Positions 16,822-22,995 of a stretch of 37,457 nt of DNA are shown piece by piece (within the stretch, counting starts at the first letter, position 1; every line of letters starts with the position of its first letter). The position numbers were made by a program, and so were the translations under genes. Below the pieces are notes generated by a model. The model saw only the letters and a list, made by a program, of their open reading frames with translations, was not told where the DNA came from and searched no databases. Origin of the DNA: Candidatus Gastranaerophilales bacterium (GTDB lineage: Bacteria > Cyanobacteriota > Vampirovibrionia > Gastranaerophilales > Gastranaerophilaceae); contig JAJQHF010000112.1 in the NCBI GenBank assembly GCA_021199975.1, positions 1-37,457 of the forward strand, read 5' to 3'.

Positions 16822-16851
16822 ATTATACACTATTGCATTTTTGTATTGTAA
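16822..16851 (-). promoter_or_regulatory. minus promoter of the late/terminase operon
   Basis: On the minus strand TTACAA (16846-16851) is followed after 18 bases by TATAAT (16822-16827). The start would lie near 16815, about 40 bases before the small terminase ATG at 16774. It is back to back with the plus promoter at 16900-16908. Confidence 0.55.
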
Positions 16852-16866
16852 CAAATTGTAAATAAT

Positions 16867-16908
16867 ATTGATTAAAAGCAACACATTTAATCAATTATGT
16901 GGTATAAT
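16867..16908 (+). promoter_or_regulatory. extended -10 promoter with upstream palindrome for the hairpin cassette
   Basis: An extended -10 box TGGTATAAT spans 16900-16908. Just upstream is a perfect 10-bp inverted repeat (ATTGATTAAA at 16867-16876, TTTAATCAAT at 16886-16895, 9-base spacer) that covers the -35 position and could be an operator for one of the phage HTH proteins. No good -35 hexamer is present, which fits an activated or extended -10 promoter. Confidence 0.5.
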
Positions 16909-16940
16909 AATAATGTAAGAAAAAAGAAAGGAGGTCAGAG

Positions 16941-17183
16941 ATGACCAATAAATTAGAAATAGAAAAATATAATGAAATGGAGCGTATAGCGCTCCGCAAA
17001 GCCCTAGTGGAGGCTTGTGTAGAGCCTTCAGATGAAATAGTAGAAAGGGAATTATACAATAATTCCCTCAAGCTATTCAAGGGAGCTCATGGCATGGTAG
17101 CATGCTATGAGGATATAGCTGTAGACGTCTATAGTTTGGATGTCTACACAGGACCTTATGTTGATGAGCTATTCAGGGAATAG
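16941..17183 (+). CDS. small acidic protein, first gene of hairpin cassette
   Basis: An 80-residue, strongly acidic protein opening MTNKLEIEKYNEMERIALRK, with predicted helices to about residue 50 and a Val/Tyr/Asp-rich end (VDVYSLDVYTGPYVDELF). A perfect ribosome site (AAAGGAGGT at 16927-16935) precedes the ATG. However, the 5-bp hairpin GGTCA/TGACC (16933-16946) covers both the end of that site and the start codon. The whole coding region is packed with hairpins, the last of which contains the stop codon. I do not recognise the family. Small acidic early proteins of phages often act against host systems, but that is a guess. Confidence 0.65.
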   Translation: MTNKLEIEKYNEMERIALRKALVEACVEPSDEIVERELYNNSLKLFKGAHGMVACYEDIAVDVYSLDVYTGPYVDELFRE

Positions 17184-17244
17184 CTCATATTTTTATCTCC
17201 TTATGGAGTAATAATTATAACAAAAAAGAAAGAAGGAACAAAAA

Positions 17245-17517
17245 ATGAAAAAATTTGAAATTCCAAATTATCCGATCGGGAAAACCGATTTAATAGAAAT
17301 TTTAATGAAGTCAGAAACTTCATTAGATTTAATAGCAGATTTGATTTTTGATGAAAAAATCAAAATCACTTCAACATTGAGGCATGGGTTGCATAAATTC
17401 AACTCTTTTAAAAAAGCCGACGACAAAATTGGCTTTCAGAAATATTTTTCAGACACTTGTAAAATATGGTATGGTCAAACATTTGGTGCAAATATGTGGG
17501 GCACTTTTGGTACTTAA
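17245..17517 (+). CDS. unknown protein, second gene of hairpin cassette
   Basis: A 90-residue protein opening MKKFEIPNYPIGKTDLIEIL. It is helical in residues 14-45 and 50-70, with aromatic residues near the end (KIWYGQTFGANMWGTFGT). A good ribosome site (GAAGGAACA) lies before the ATG. The gene includes strong hairpins at 17301-17327 and 17340-17364 with arms of 9-10 perfect bases. It lies 61 bases after gene one and 36 bases before gene three on the same strand, so the three are probably one transcript. No family recognised. Confidence 0.62.
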   Translation: MKKFEIPNYPIGKTDLIEILMKSETSLDLIADLIFDEKIKITSTLRHGLHKFNSFKKADDKIGFQKYFSDTCKIWYGQTFGANMWGTFGT

Positions 17518-17553
17518 AATGCAAGATGCCAAGCAGAAACGAAAGGAAAAAAG

Positions 17554-18039
17554 ATGAAAAAACGCTATTATGTTGAATGCTTTAGCGAATACTATTATTC
17601 GATTAAAGAATTAGAAGAAGACTTAATCAATTCGTATTTACATGATAATTTAATTGGTTATGATTATGCCCTTAGCCTGTTAAAAAGGCTTAAAAAATAT
17701 TTATTTTGGTTATATGACATAACCAAAATGAAAACTTATACTGATTGGGATTATGAAAGGAAAAGTGATTTAATTTTTAAACTTTCTTCAAAAATTGAGG
17801 ATGTCATGGAGGAAACGAAAATAAAAAAAGAAGAATTATTCAACACAATTAAATATATAATTGAACCGTTCTATGATAATAATAATATTATAGTGTATGA
17901 CGAAAATGACGATTATATAGATGAATTATATATCGAGGACTTACCAAAGTTTGCGAAAATGTTGGATGAACAACCATACACACATGAAGAAATTGAATTA
18001 TGTGAAGATTTTTGCGAAAAATATTACAAATATATTTAA
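17554..18039 (+). CDS. unknown acidic helical protein, third gene of hairpin cassette
   Basis: A 161-residue protein opening MKKRYYVECFSEYYYSIKEL, rich in Tyr, Asp and Glu. The first 60 residues are helical with a Leu/Lys stretch (ALSLLKRLKKYLFWLYD), then come acidic helices and a run of Asp/Asn/Ile (YDNNNIIVYDENDDYIDELY). It has a good ribosome site (GAAAGGAAAAA). The hairpin at 17700-17732 has arms ATTTTGGTTAT and ATAACCAAAAT. A GC-rich hairpin at 18042-18061 follows the stop by 3 bases. No family recognised. Confidence 0.62.
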   Translation: MKKRYYVECFSEYYYSIKELEEDLINSYLHDNLIGYDYALSLLKRLKKYLFWLYDITKMKTYTDWDYERKSDLIFKLSSKIEDVMEETKIKKEELFNTIKYIIEPFYDNNNIIVYDENDDYIDELYIEDLPKFAKMLDEQPYTHEEIELCEDFCEKYYKYI

Positions 18040-18149
18040 AAGGCGGTCTAAATTGACCGCCAGCCCTTAAGGCTTATCTACCATAGTAGAAATTAAAAAG
18101 ATTATATATTTTTTATAAAAAATTGTCAATAATTAAAATAAAAAAAAGA

Positions 18150-18220
18150 AAGCCGGTATCTAGTTGAACTTTGGTTCTTTGCAAGATATTAAATAGAGCT
18201 TGCGACCAGATAGACGGCTT
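18150..18220 (+). ncRNA. 71-nt three-way-junction RNA candidate
   Basis: The segment folds as a closed three-way junction. AAGCCG (18150-18155) pairs with CGGCTT (18215-18220), and TATCT (18157-18161) pairs with AGATA (18208-18212). Inside are two hairpins: GAAC/GTTC with a TTTG loop (18166-18177) and GCAAG/CTTGC (18181-18203). It lies in a 196-base gap between the third cassette gene and a ribbon-helix-helix gene, on the plus transcript. It could be a small RNA or a structured 5' leader. I tested it by eye against tRNA, hammerhead, purine and preQ1 patterns and saw no match. Confidence 0.5.
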
Positions 18221-18274
18221 AAATAAAAAGATAACATGTTTAATTATATAAGTAAAGGAGTTTTTTTAAAAAAA

Positions 18275-18454
18275 ATGACAAAAGGCGGAAAAAGACCCGG
18301 CGCAGGACGTCCTGTAGGAACAAACAAAGCAAACAAAGCACAAACTCATTCAATAAGGCTAACTGATACCGATTATAACAACTTTAAGCTTTTAGGCGGT
18401 GTCAAATGGCTTAGGGAAGCAATAAAAGAAGCAATGAAGAATATAATACAATAA
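18275..18454 (+). CDS. ribbon-helix-helix type DNA-binding protein
   Basis: The preferred start gives a 59-residue protein opening MTKGGKRPGAGRPVGTNKAN. Residues 4-15 (GGKRPGAGRPVGTN) are an AT-hook-like basic arm. After it comes a strand (THSIRLTDTDYNNF) and two helices (GGVKWLREAIKEAMKN), the order of an Arc/MetJ-like fold. AAAGGAG lies about 14 bases before this ATG; an earlier in-frame ATG at 18236 has no ribosome site. It is probably an autoregulator or early gene regulator. The nearby 18150-18220 RNA would be in its leader. Confidence 0.65.
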   Translation: MTKGGKRPGAGRPVGTNKANKAQTHSIRLTDTDYNNFKLLGGVKWLREAIKEAMKNIIQ

Positions 18455-18469
18455 TATTATAATTTTAAA

Positions 18470-18670
18470 TTATTTTCTCTTTTTCCACTCGATATCATAA
18501 CCAAGCAAATCGGCAATGTGGTAAAGCTCAATACAATCAAACGAGCCGCGTTTAATTCTAGTTGATATGTTTTGCGGTGTTGTTCCTAACATTTCGGCTA
18601 ATTTACTGATATTTAGCCCATTTTCGGCTAATTTACCTTTTAAAAAGTATTCAAATTCGATTCTATTCAT
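18470..18670 (-). CDS. small XRE-type HTH regulator A
   Basis: A 66-residue HTH protein opening MNRIEFEYFLKGKLAENGLN. The helix-turn-helix lies at about residues 20-42 (ISKLAEMLGTTPQNISTRIK), followed by the family's usual ending IADLLGYDIEWKK. It is in tandem with the similar protein at 18678-18929 (7 bases apart), and both have the 'RG..(ID)ELxxIA(DN)xLGYxIxWK' tail. These small XRE proteins are common beside phage early promoters and bind as dimers. With its twin it probably represses or tunes the divergent promoter at 19020-19048. Confidence 0.8.
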   Translation of the reverse strand: MNRIEFEYFLKGKLAENGLNISKLAEMLGTTPQNISTRIKRGSFDCIELYHIADLLGYDIEWKKRK

Positions 18671-18677
18671 AACCTCT

Positions 18678-18929
18678 TTAAACTTCTTTTTCTTTCCAAA
18701 TTATTTCATAACCGAGAATATTTGCCACTTCCTCAACTTCAATATATGGCAACATCCCGCGTTTTATTTTTTGAGTCAAACTTTGAGTTGTTATATTTGT
18801 TTGCCCAGCATCTTTTTTTTGTTCCAGAATGTTTGCAAGTGCAGTATATGAAAGATTTGCACCGCCCAGAGCTTTTCTTATTTCTTTTTGCAAGTGTAAA
18901 ATGCGTTCTTCTTTTTCTTTTTCATTCAT
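18678..18929 (-). CDS. small XRE-type HTH regulator B
   Basis: An 83-residue paralogue of the 66-residue HTH protein just downstream. After a charged N-terminal helix (MNEKEKEERILHLQKEIRKA) the recognition region is about residues 28-60, with an insertion (LEQKKDAGQTNITTQS) between the two HTH helices, and then LTQKIKRGMLPYIEVEEVAN and LGYEIIWKEKE. It starts with a good ribosome site (AAAGAGGTTATAAAA) below a TTGATT-17-TATAAT promoter. Being divergent from the early plus promoter it is the natural partner in a switch. Confidence 0.8.
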   Translation of the reverse strand: MNEKEKEERILHLQKEIRKALGGANLSYTALANILEQKKDAGQTNITTQSLTQKIKRGMLPYIEVEEVANILGYEIIWKEKEV

Positions 18930-18949
18930 TTTTATAACCTCTTTTTATT

Positions 18950-18978
18950 ATTATAAATATATATATTTAAAAAATCAA
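18950..18978 (-). promoter_or_regulatory. minus promoter for the two XRE genes
   Basis: On the minus strand TTGATT (18973-18978) is followed after 17 bases by TATAAT (18950-18955). The start would lie about 15 bases before the 18929 ATG. Its -35 side faces the strong plus promoter at 19020, so a shared operator zone of about 40 bases separates them. Confidence 0.65.
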
Positions 18979-19003
18979 TACGTATATTAAGAAATGTAAC
19001 ACA

Positions 19004-19048
19004 AATATTAAAATTAATATTGACAAATTAAATATTAATGTGTATAAT
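19004..19048 (+). promoter_or_regulatory. consensus early promoter with palindromic operators
   Basis: TTGACA (19020-19025), 17 bases, TATAAT (19043-19048) is a perfect sigma70 consensus. A palindrome AATATTAA/TTAATATT with a 2-base spacer (19004-19021) overlaps the -35, and a third AATATTAA half-site (19031-19038) lies between the two boxes. This arrangement is typical of an operator bound by a small HTH dimer; the XRE pair encoded next door is the best candidate. Confidence 0.75.
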
Positions 19049-19081
19049 ATAAATATAGACATTAAACGAAAGGAACAAAAA

Positions 19082-19315
19082 ATGACAAATTATTATTTTA
19101 CGGAAACATTGGCAAATGGAACATTAGATTACATAAAAGAGTCAATGGACTATTTAAACCATCTTGAAATTTTAACCAAAGACAGTAAAGTTTTAACCGA
19201 TTTTGTTGAAGACATAAAAGACCTTTTAGACTCAGTCTTAACAGATTTTGAAATTGCATCAAAAACAACTATAGAAGATTTAAAATCAATAATTGCAGAA
19301 AAAGAAAGGAATTAA
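19082..19315 (+). CDS. small early protein, helical
   Basis: With the ATG at 19082 (ribosome site GAAAGGAAC, in the transcript of the consensus promoter) the product has 77 residues and opens MTNYYFTETLANGTLDYIKE. It is acidic and helical, with Leu spaced for a coiled coil in residues 25-70 (EDIKDLLDSVLTDFEIA). A longer reading from 19040 would start inside the promoter and is rejected. First gene of a two-gene unit facing the XRE genes; no family recognised. Confidence 0.6.
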   Translation: MTNYYFTETLANGTLDYIKESMDYLNHLEILTKDSKVLTDFVEDIKDLLDSVLTDFEIASKTTIEDLKSIIAEKERN

Positions 19316-19320
19316 AAAAA

Positions 19321-19581
19321 ATGTTTAAAACAATTACAAAAGAACAAGCAATTAAATTAACTATTTGGGAAAGGAAAAAACAAGCCTCTGATATTATAAA
19401 TTTTTTATTTAAAAATATTAAATATTTACAAAAAAAAGAAATAAAAAGAATGTTTAAAAGTCTTTACAACTTGGGCAGCATATTTATTGAACTTCCTGAC
19501 GATGACACAATTAGGATTTATTATGACGGAAGCGCTAAATTAATAAAGCCACGCCAGCTAAAATTATTTAAAGCGGCATAA
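19321..19581 (+). CDS. small basic early protein
   Basis: An 86-residue basic protein opening MFKTITKEQAIKLTIWERKK. Residues 20-50 form a Lys-rich helix (NIKYLQKKEIKRMFKSLYN), then short strands (FIELPDDDTIRIYYDGSAKLIK). It begins 5 bases after the previous stop and ends overlapping the stop of the convergent gene at 19564-19971 by 18 bases. Charge suggests nucleic acid binding; family not recognised. Confidence 0.55.
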   Translation: MFKTITKEQAIKLTIWERKKQASDIINFLFKNIKYLQKKEIKRMFKSLYNLGSIFIELPDDDTIRIYYDGSAKLIKPRQLKLFKAA

Positions 19582-19971
19582 CTTAACCTTTTTAAGCGCC
19601 TTTTTAATCGTTTTACCCTGTTTTAAGAGCCTTAAAAGCTTAATATGTAACTTTAATCTTTCCCCGATTGTTAAACGCTCCGAGCCTGTAATTTCCGCCT
19701 GATAATACCCTAAATTATCAAAATGGATTGTTAACCCGTTATAAAATAATCTCATATCCCCCAAATTAAGCCTTAATTGATTTTTAAATATAAAAAAGGC
19801 TATTTGTTCATAAATTAAATGAAGGGTTTTTATTCTGAAAATATGCGGTTGGTTGCATTTATAATTAATAATATTGCTAATAATTTTAGATTTTTTAGTT
19901 AGATAATGATAATTATTATCAATATTGTTAATAATAATGTCATCATCCATAATTAAACAATATCCCGCCAC
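19564..19971 (-). CDS. unknown basic protein, convergent to early unit
   Basis: The 135-residue reading starts with GTG (MAGYCLIMDDDIIINN); an ATG a few codons later (MDDDIIINN) is an alternative. After Asn/Asp-rich strands it becomes basic, with LRLNLGDMRLFYNGLTIHFD and a Lys/Leu helix at the end (RLKLHIKLLRLLKQGKTIKK). The upstream sequence has AAAGGTGGG before the GTG. A TTAATC-17-TATAAT box about 30 bases upstream may give it its own promoter, downstream of the first S24-type repressor. The FYNGLTIHFDNLGYYQAEIT segment looks like one folded beta unit. Function unknown. Confidence 0.5.
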   Translation of the reverse strand: MAGYCLIMDDDIIINNIDNNYHYLTKKSKIISNIINYKCNQPHIFRIKTLHLIYEQIAFFIFKNQLRLNLGDMRLFYNGLTIHFDNLGYYQAEITGSERLTIGERLKLHIKLLRLLKQGKTIKKALKKVKLCRFK

Positions 19972-20015
19972 ATTTACCCACCTTTATTATAACATTTATA
20001 ACAGATCAGATTAAA

Positions 20016-20663
20016 TTAATCTAATTCAGATATATTTTTTATCATTCTTCCAATAATTTTAAAATCAATTTTTCTTAAATGCTCCTCATCAAAAAGAAAC
20101 GCTTCATATTCCTTTTTATTTGGTATCATAGTAATAGAGCCGTCTGTATTTTGTGTTATTCTGCAAACAAACAATAAAGTTTTTTTGTAAACTTCACTTT
20201 GTGTAATATACGCATAAACGCCGCTGATTAAAGCGTTTTTAACACTCGTGTCAATTAATAATAAATCACCGTTTTTTATAGGTGTTTCGCCTCCATCCAT
20301 ACAATCCCCGGGCATAGAAATTAATTTTAAAGTGTTCTCGTCTTTTATTTTCCAAACCTTGCGTACTAACTCTTTATCCAGCCATATACTTGTAATATGC
20401 GGGTTTTTAATAACTTTATTGTCCAGTTCTTCTATACCTGAATTATAATATTTAACTTCTATAGCGTCAGCGATGTTTAAACTGTATTTAAGGTTAACAT
20501 TATAAAATGTTTCCAGTTGGTGTATTTGTTCGTCATCAAGTTCTTTTTCTTTGTATTTTTGCAAGTATTGCCTTGATAAGTTCAAACACCGTCCCAAATC
20601 TGCAATGGAATAAATATTTTTTTTCTTTAAAGAAATTAAAAGCATAGCCTCTTGAATATTCAT
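20016..20663 (-). CDS. S24-fold repressor 1, catalytic Ser replaced by Cys
   Basis: The preferred ATG at 20661-20663 gives about 215 residues opening MNIQEAMLLISLKKKNIYS; an upstream TTG at 20678 would add five. An HTH lies at about residues 15-40 (SIADLGRCLNLSRQYLQKYK). The C-terminal LexA/CI-like domain begins near VIKNPHITSIWLDKELV and contains PGDCMDGGETPIKNGDLLLI, where the family has GDSM. The residue at the Ser position is Cys, no Ala-Gly cleavage site is visible in the linker, and the catalytic Lys position reads FVCRI. So autocleavage on RecA signal is unlikely. It is paralogous to the protein at 23312-24001. Likely a phage repressor or Cro-like partner. Confidence 0.78.
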   Translation of the reverse strand: MNIQEAMLLISLKKKNIYSIADLGRCLNLSRQYLQKYKEKELDDEQIHQLETFYNVNLKYSLNIADAIEVKYYNSGIEELDNKVIKNPHITSIWLDKELVRKVWKIKDENTLKLISMPGDCMDGGETPIKNGDLLLIDTSVKNALISGVYAYITQSEVYKKTLLFVCRITQNTDGSITMIPNKKEYEAFLFDEEHLRKIDFKIIGRMIKNISELD

Positions 20664-20702
20664 AATAATAATAAACAAACCCCCTTATCTTTATATTAAC
20701 GA

Positions 20703-20736
20703 TTGACATTTATATATAAATAGTTTATTATGTAAA
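20703..20736. promoter_or_regulatory. overlapping divergent promoters with central palindrome
   Basis: Plus: TTGACA (20703-20708), 17 bases, TATTAT (20726-20731). Minus: TTTACA (20731-20736), 16 bases, TATAAA (20709-20714), leading into repressor 1. The palindrome ATTTATATATAAAT (20708-20721) lies between and under both. Such overlap means one repressor molecule could switch both directions. Confidence 0.5.
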
Positions 20737-20790
20737 TAATATATACTACATTATACACTAAACAAATAAAAAAATCAACAAATAAAAAAA

Positions 20791-20820
20791 CCGTCATTGC
20801 AAGCGAATGCGCAGCAATCC
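20791..20820. repeat. bacterial REP-like repeat fragment
   Basis: CCGTCATTGCAAGCGAATGC then GCAGCAATCC matches the shape of the dispersed 'CGTCATTGCGAGC...GCAATCC' elements found in many bacterial genomes. ATTGC and GCAAT form its outer arms. It is markedly richer in GC than its surroundings. A shorter relative may sit at 26363-26370 (CGTCATTG on the minus strand). Confidence 0.5.
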
Positions 20821-20861
20821 ATAAAAATAAAAAAATTACTTAATTGATTATCGTTTATTAC

Positions 20862-20896
20862 TACTCCGACTATAACACAACCGGAGTATTTTTTTT
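20862..20896 (+). terminator. rho-independent terminator
   Basis: TACTCCG (20862-20868) pairs with CGGAGTA (20882-20888) around a 13-base loop, followed by eight T. It would end the plus transcript from the 20703 promoter after about 150 bases, leaving a short RNA, or protect the ORF6N gene from read-through. Confidence 0.65.
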
Positions 20897-21174
20897 AAAA
20901 AACTTTTAAACAAACAAAAATAAAAAAAACAAAAAAAAGAAAGTTAATTTTTCGTACATAAGGGTATTTATTTAAAATAAAAGAAGAAGTTAATTTTAAT
21001 ACTGTTTTGTCTTTGATTTAAACTTAGGAAACCTTAAAAACCTATAAGGTTTTATAACATGAAAACATTTTAAATTAAATAGGTTATTAAGTTTTATTAC
21101 AGTTAAAAAGAAATTTTTTATTTTTAATGTTTTATCTTTATGATAAAATCAAGTAAACAAAAAAGATTAAGAGC

Positions 21175-21702
21175 ATGACAAAAGAGATTGAGAACAATTT
21201 AACAGAAATAAAAAATCTGATATATGTAATCAGAGGACAAAAAGTAATGCTGGATAGCGATTTAGCTATGTTATATCAAGTTGAAACAAAGGTATTAAAC
21301 CAAGCGGTAAAGCGTAATATTGAAAGATTTCCTAATGATTTTATGTTTCAATTATCAAAAGAAGAATTTGAAAACTTGAGGTCACAATTTGTGACCTCAC
21401 CCAAAGGCGGCGGCAGACAATATTTACCATACGTTTTTACAGAACAAGGAATAGCAATGCTTTCAGGTGTTTTAAAAAGTAAATGTGCTATTGAAATTAA
21501 CATACAAATAATGCGTACCTTTGTAAAATTAAGACAATGGGCAATAGAAAACAAAGAACTTGCGGAAAGATTAACGGAATTAGAACATTATTTTATGCGG
21601 CATTGTCAAGATAATAAAACAGATTTGCAAGAGATATACAAAGTATTAGCCTTGTTATCCGACCGCACAAGACCGCAAGAAATAGGCTTTAAAACAAAAT
21701 AA
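21175..21702 (+). CDS. ORF6N-domain protein (antirepressor type)
   Basis: A 175-residue protein. Residues about 12-100 are a clear ORF6N domain: IRGQKVMLDSDLAMLYQVET, then LNQAVKRNIERFP, then DFMFQLSKEEFENLRSQ and the closing YLPYVFTEQGIAMLSGVLKS. The rest is a helical tail (RQWAIENKELAERLTELEHY) without a KilA-C domain. ORF6N proteins are phage and phage-like DNA-binding or antirepressor proteins. Standing between two repressors that look non-cleavable, it is a good candidate for an inducer that removes repression. The ribosome site is weak. The last codons overlap the left 35-bp direct repeat. Confidence 0.88.
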   Translation: MTKEIENNLTEIKNLIYVIRGQKVMLDSDLAMLYQVETKVLNQAVKRNIERFPNDFMFQLSKEEFENLRSQFVTSPKGGGRQYLPYVFTEQGIAMLSGVLKSKCAIEINIQIMRTFVKLRQWAIENKELAERLTELEHYFMRHCQDNKTDLQEIYKVLALLSDRTRPQEIGFKTK

Positions 21703-21735
21703 AAATTTACGCATTATTTAATCTTTTCTCTTTTC
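21701..21735. repeat. 35-bp direct repeat, left copy
   Basis: Identical over 35 bases to 22982-23016 (and matching further with one mismatch). The right copy contains the ribosome site and first codons (MRKFL) of the secreted-protein gene. The left copy carries the same MRKFL-coding start on the minus strand but runs straight into the ORF6N stop, so it is a remnant of a duplication or insertion. The two copies bracket the membrane and secreted genes. Confidence 0.85.
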
Positions 21736-21743
21736 AAATTCTT

Positions 21744-22454
21744 TTATTCTTCGTACTTTTGACCGCTTGTTTGTTCCCAAATTGATTTTAAATTATCAAA
21801 ATTCTCTAATTTTTGCAAAACATTAATTAATATACAATGACAAACAAAAATAAATAAAATTACAAAATTTATTAAATTTTTAAACATTAAAACCAATGTC
21901 CATAAATAACAAAAGGGATTTATAAATTGCCAAAAATCCTGTTTAATTATTAGCCACTCATCATACAAATAAAAACCAACTAATACCAAAATGCACACAC
22001 AGGAAATAATACAGCTATAAACATTTAAAAATTTTTCATATTTTTTTGTATTTTTATTTTTTAGTGTAAAAACCGCCAATAATATTAAGAAGGTGTAAGG
22101 TAAATACCATAATAGCCCCAAAAATTGCCCCTGTAAAAACAATAATATTGTTAGACACAAAAAGGCAGCAAATGTAATATATAAAAAAATACACTTTTTA
22201 AATTTTTCTGCAATTAAAGCAGATAAAGCAAATAATATAAATAATACCGTACAAAAAGCAGTTAAACTAATTTGTGTTTTTGTAAAAAAAGCCTCAATCC
22301 AAGTAATAATTATACCTGCGAGTATAGAAATATATAATCCTTTAAATACAGCTTGAGTTTTTGCCATTCTTAATACAATTAACTCATTAGGAATACTTTC
22401 TTCTTTTTCTTTTTCTTGTCCGTTAATTTCTTTAATGACGTCAAAATCGTCCAT
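21744..22454 (-). CDS. polytopic membrane protein, cargo gene
   Basis: A 236-residue protein. A charged cytoplasmic N-terminus of about 35 residues (DVIKEINGQEKEKEESIPNE) is followed by six or seven hydrophobic segments: near residues 38-58, 62-82, 87-107, 111-131, 143-165 and 178-211. The last is long enough for two. A short charged C-terminus follows. No transporter signature or catalytic motif is visible. It is paired with the secreted-protein gene upstream (46 bases apart), and both lie between 35-bp direct repeats. A superinfection-exclusion or host-envelope role is plausible but is inference. Confidence 0.7.
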   Translation of the reverse strand: MDDFDVIKEINGQEKEKEESIPNELIVLRMAKTQAVFKGLYISILAGIIITWIEAFFTKTQISLTAFCTVLFILFALSALIAEKFKKCIFLYITFAAFLCLTILLFLQGQFLGLLWYLPYTFLILLAVFTLKNKNTKKYEKFLNVYSCIISCVCILVLVGFYLYDEWLIIKQDFWQFINPFCYLWTLVLMFKNLINFVILFIFVCHCILINVLQKLENFDNLKSIWEQTSGQKYEE

Positions 22455-22500
22455 TTACTTAATCTTTCTTCTTTTCTTTTTTCATTTACATAAATCTTTT

Positions 22501-22995
22501 TTATTCTTTATTTTTTCGATACTGAATAATTCTTCTTGTTTCTTCATTTACATCAAAAATGTCAGTTAATAACTGATATTTATCTATCTCCGGAGAATGT
22601 GAATATACTTTGGTTTTATATGCGGTTTTGTTTTTTATATCAATATTTATATATCCTTCAAAATTTTCACAATCAGATTTTAATAAAATGTTATTATCAT
22701 CTCTTTTAATTATTTTATATGTATCCCCGGACGGCATTAAAACCCCATAAGTTCCATAAGTAAAAGATATTAATGCTTGTTTTGATTCACAAATATTTTT
22801 ATTACATTCTATCTCATCAGCCGTTAATCTAAGATTATAATTGTTTAAATCTTTCCATAATCCCGCAATAAGGATATAATCATCTTTTACGGTAAACTCT
22901 GTATAAACGACCGGTGCGGGTATCAAATAATCATCTGCAAATACAGACGGACAAAACAAAAATAAAAACAAAACAGAAATTAAAAATTTACGCAT
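22501..22995 (-). CDS. secreted/periplasmic protein, cargo gene
   Basis: A 164-residue protein with a clear signal peptide (MRKFLISVLFLFLFCPSVFA, cleavage before DDYL). The mature part is beta-rich, with KDDYILIAGLWKDLNNYNLR, two Cys in ECNKNICE near residues 67-72, FTYGTYGVLMPSGDTYKII and a third Cys later. This looks like a small periplasmic domain with one disulphide. Its ribosome site and first five codons are the right copy of the direct repeat. It probably works with the membrane protein that follows. Confidence 0.72.
   Translation of the reverse strand: MRKFLISVLFLFLFCPSVFADDYLIPAPVVYTEFTVKDDYILIAGLWKDLNNYNLRLTADEIECNKNICESKQALISFTYGTYGVLMPSGDTYKIIKRDDNNILLKSDCENFEGYINIDIKNKTAYKTKVYSHSPEIDKYQLLTDIFDVNEETRRIIQYRKNKE

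Larger units (their letters stand above)
16933..18090 (+). repeat. tandem array of short perfect hairpins across three genes
   Basis: More than fifteen non-identical inverted repeats with short loops follow one another through the coding DNA. Clear ones: 16979-16995 (6 bp), 17008-17030 (8 bp), 17046-17068 (10 bp, 3-base loop), 17086-17111 (11 bp with one G-U), 17120-17148 (12 bp with two G-U), 17164-17188 (11 bp, 3-base loop), 17301-17327, 17340-17364 (10 bp), 17413-17436, 17586-17601, 17700-17732 (11 perfect bp plus extension), 17846-17863, 17871-17893, 17910-17935, 17981-18004, 18008-18022, 18042-18061 (GGCGGTC/GACCGCC) and 18077-18090. Arms differ in sequence, so this is not one repeat unit copied many times. 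Confidence 0.8.
20740..21174. other. 435-base non-coding stretch
   Basis: I see no gene in it. It holds a host-like repeat at 20791-20820, a plus-strand terminator at 20862-20896, then very AT-rich DNA up to a weak TATGAT box near 21138-21150 inside an inverted repeat (TTTTATC/GATAAAA) just before the ORF6N gene. Confidence 0.6.

Noticed and set aside
16933..18090. CRISPR array or tandem-repeat toxin-antitoxin RNA
   Set aside because: The hairpin arms differ in sequence and spacing, there is no direct repeat with spacers, and three reading frames with ribosome sites run through the region.
18150..18220. tRNA or self-cleaving ribozyme
   Set aside because: No anticodon or T-arm consensus and no CTGATGA...GAAA hammerhead core; the junction has three arms with unrelated linkers.
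19040..19081. Longer start for the early gene at 19082
   Set aside because: The extra codons overlap the -10 box and probable transcription start, and the ribosome site fits the ATG at 19082.
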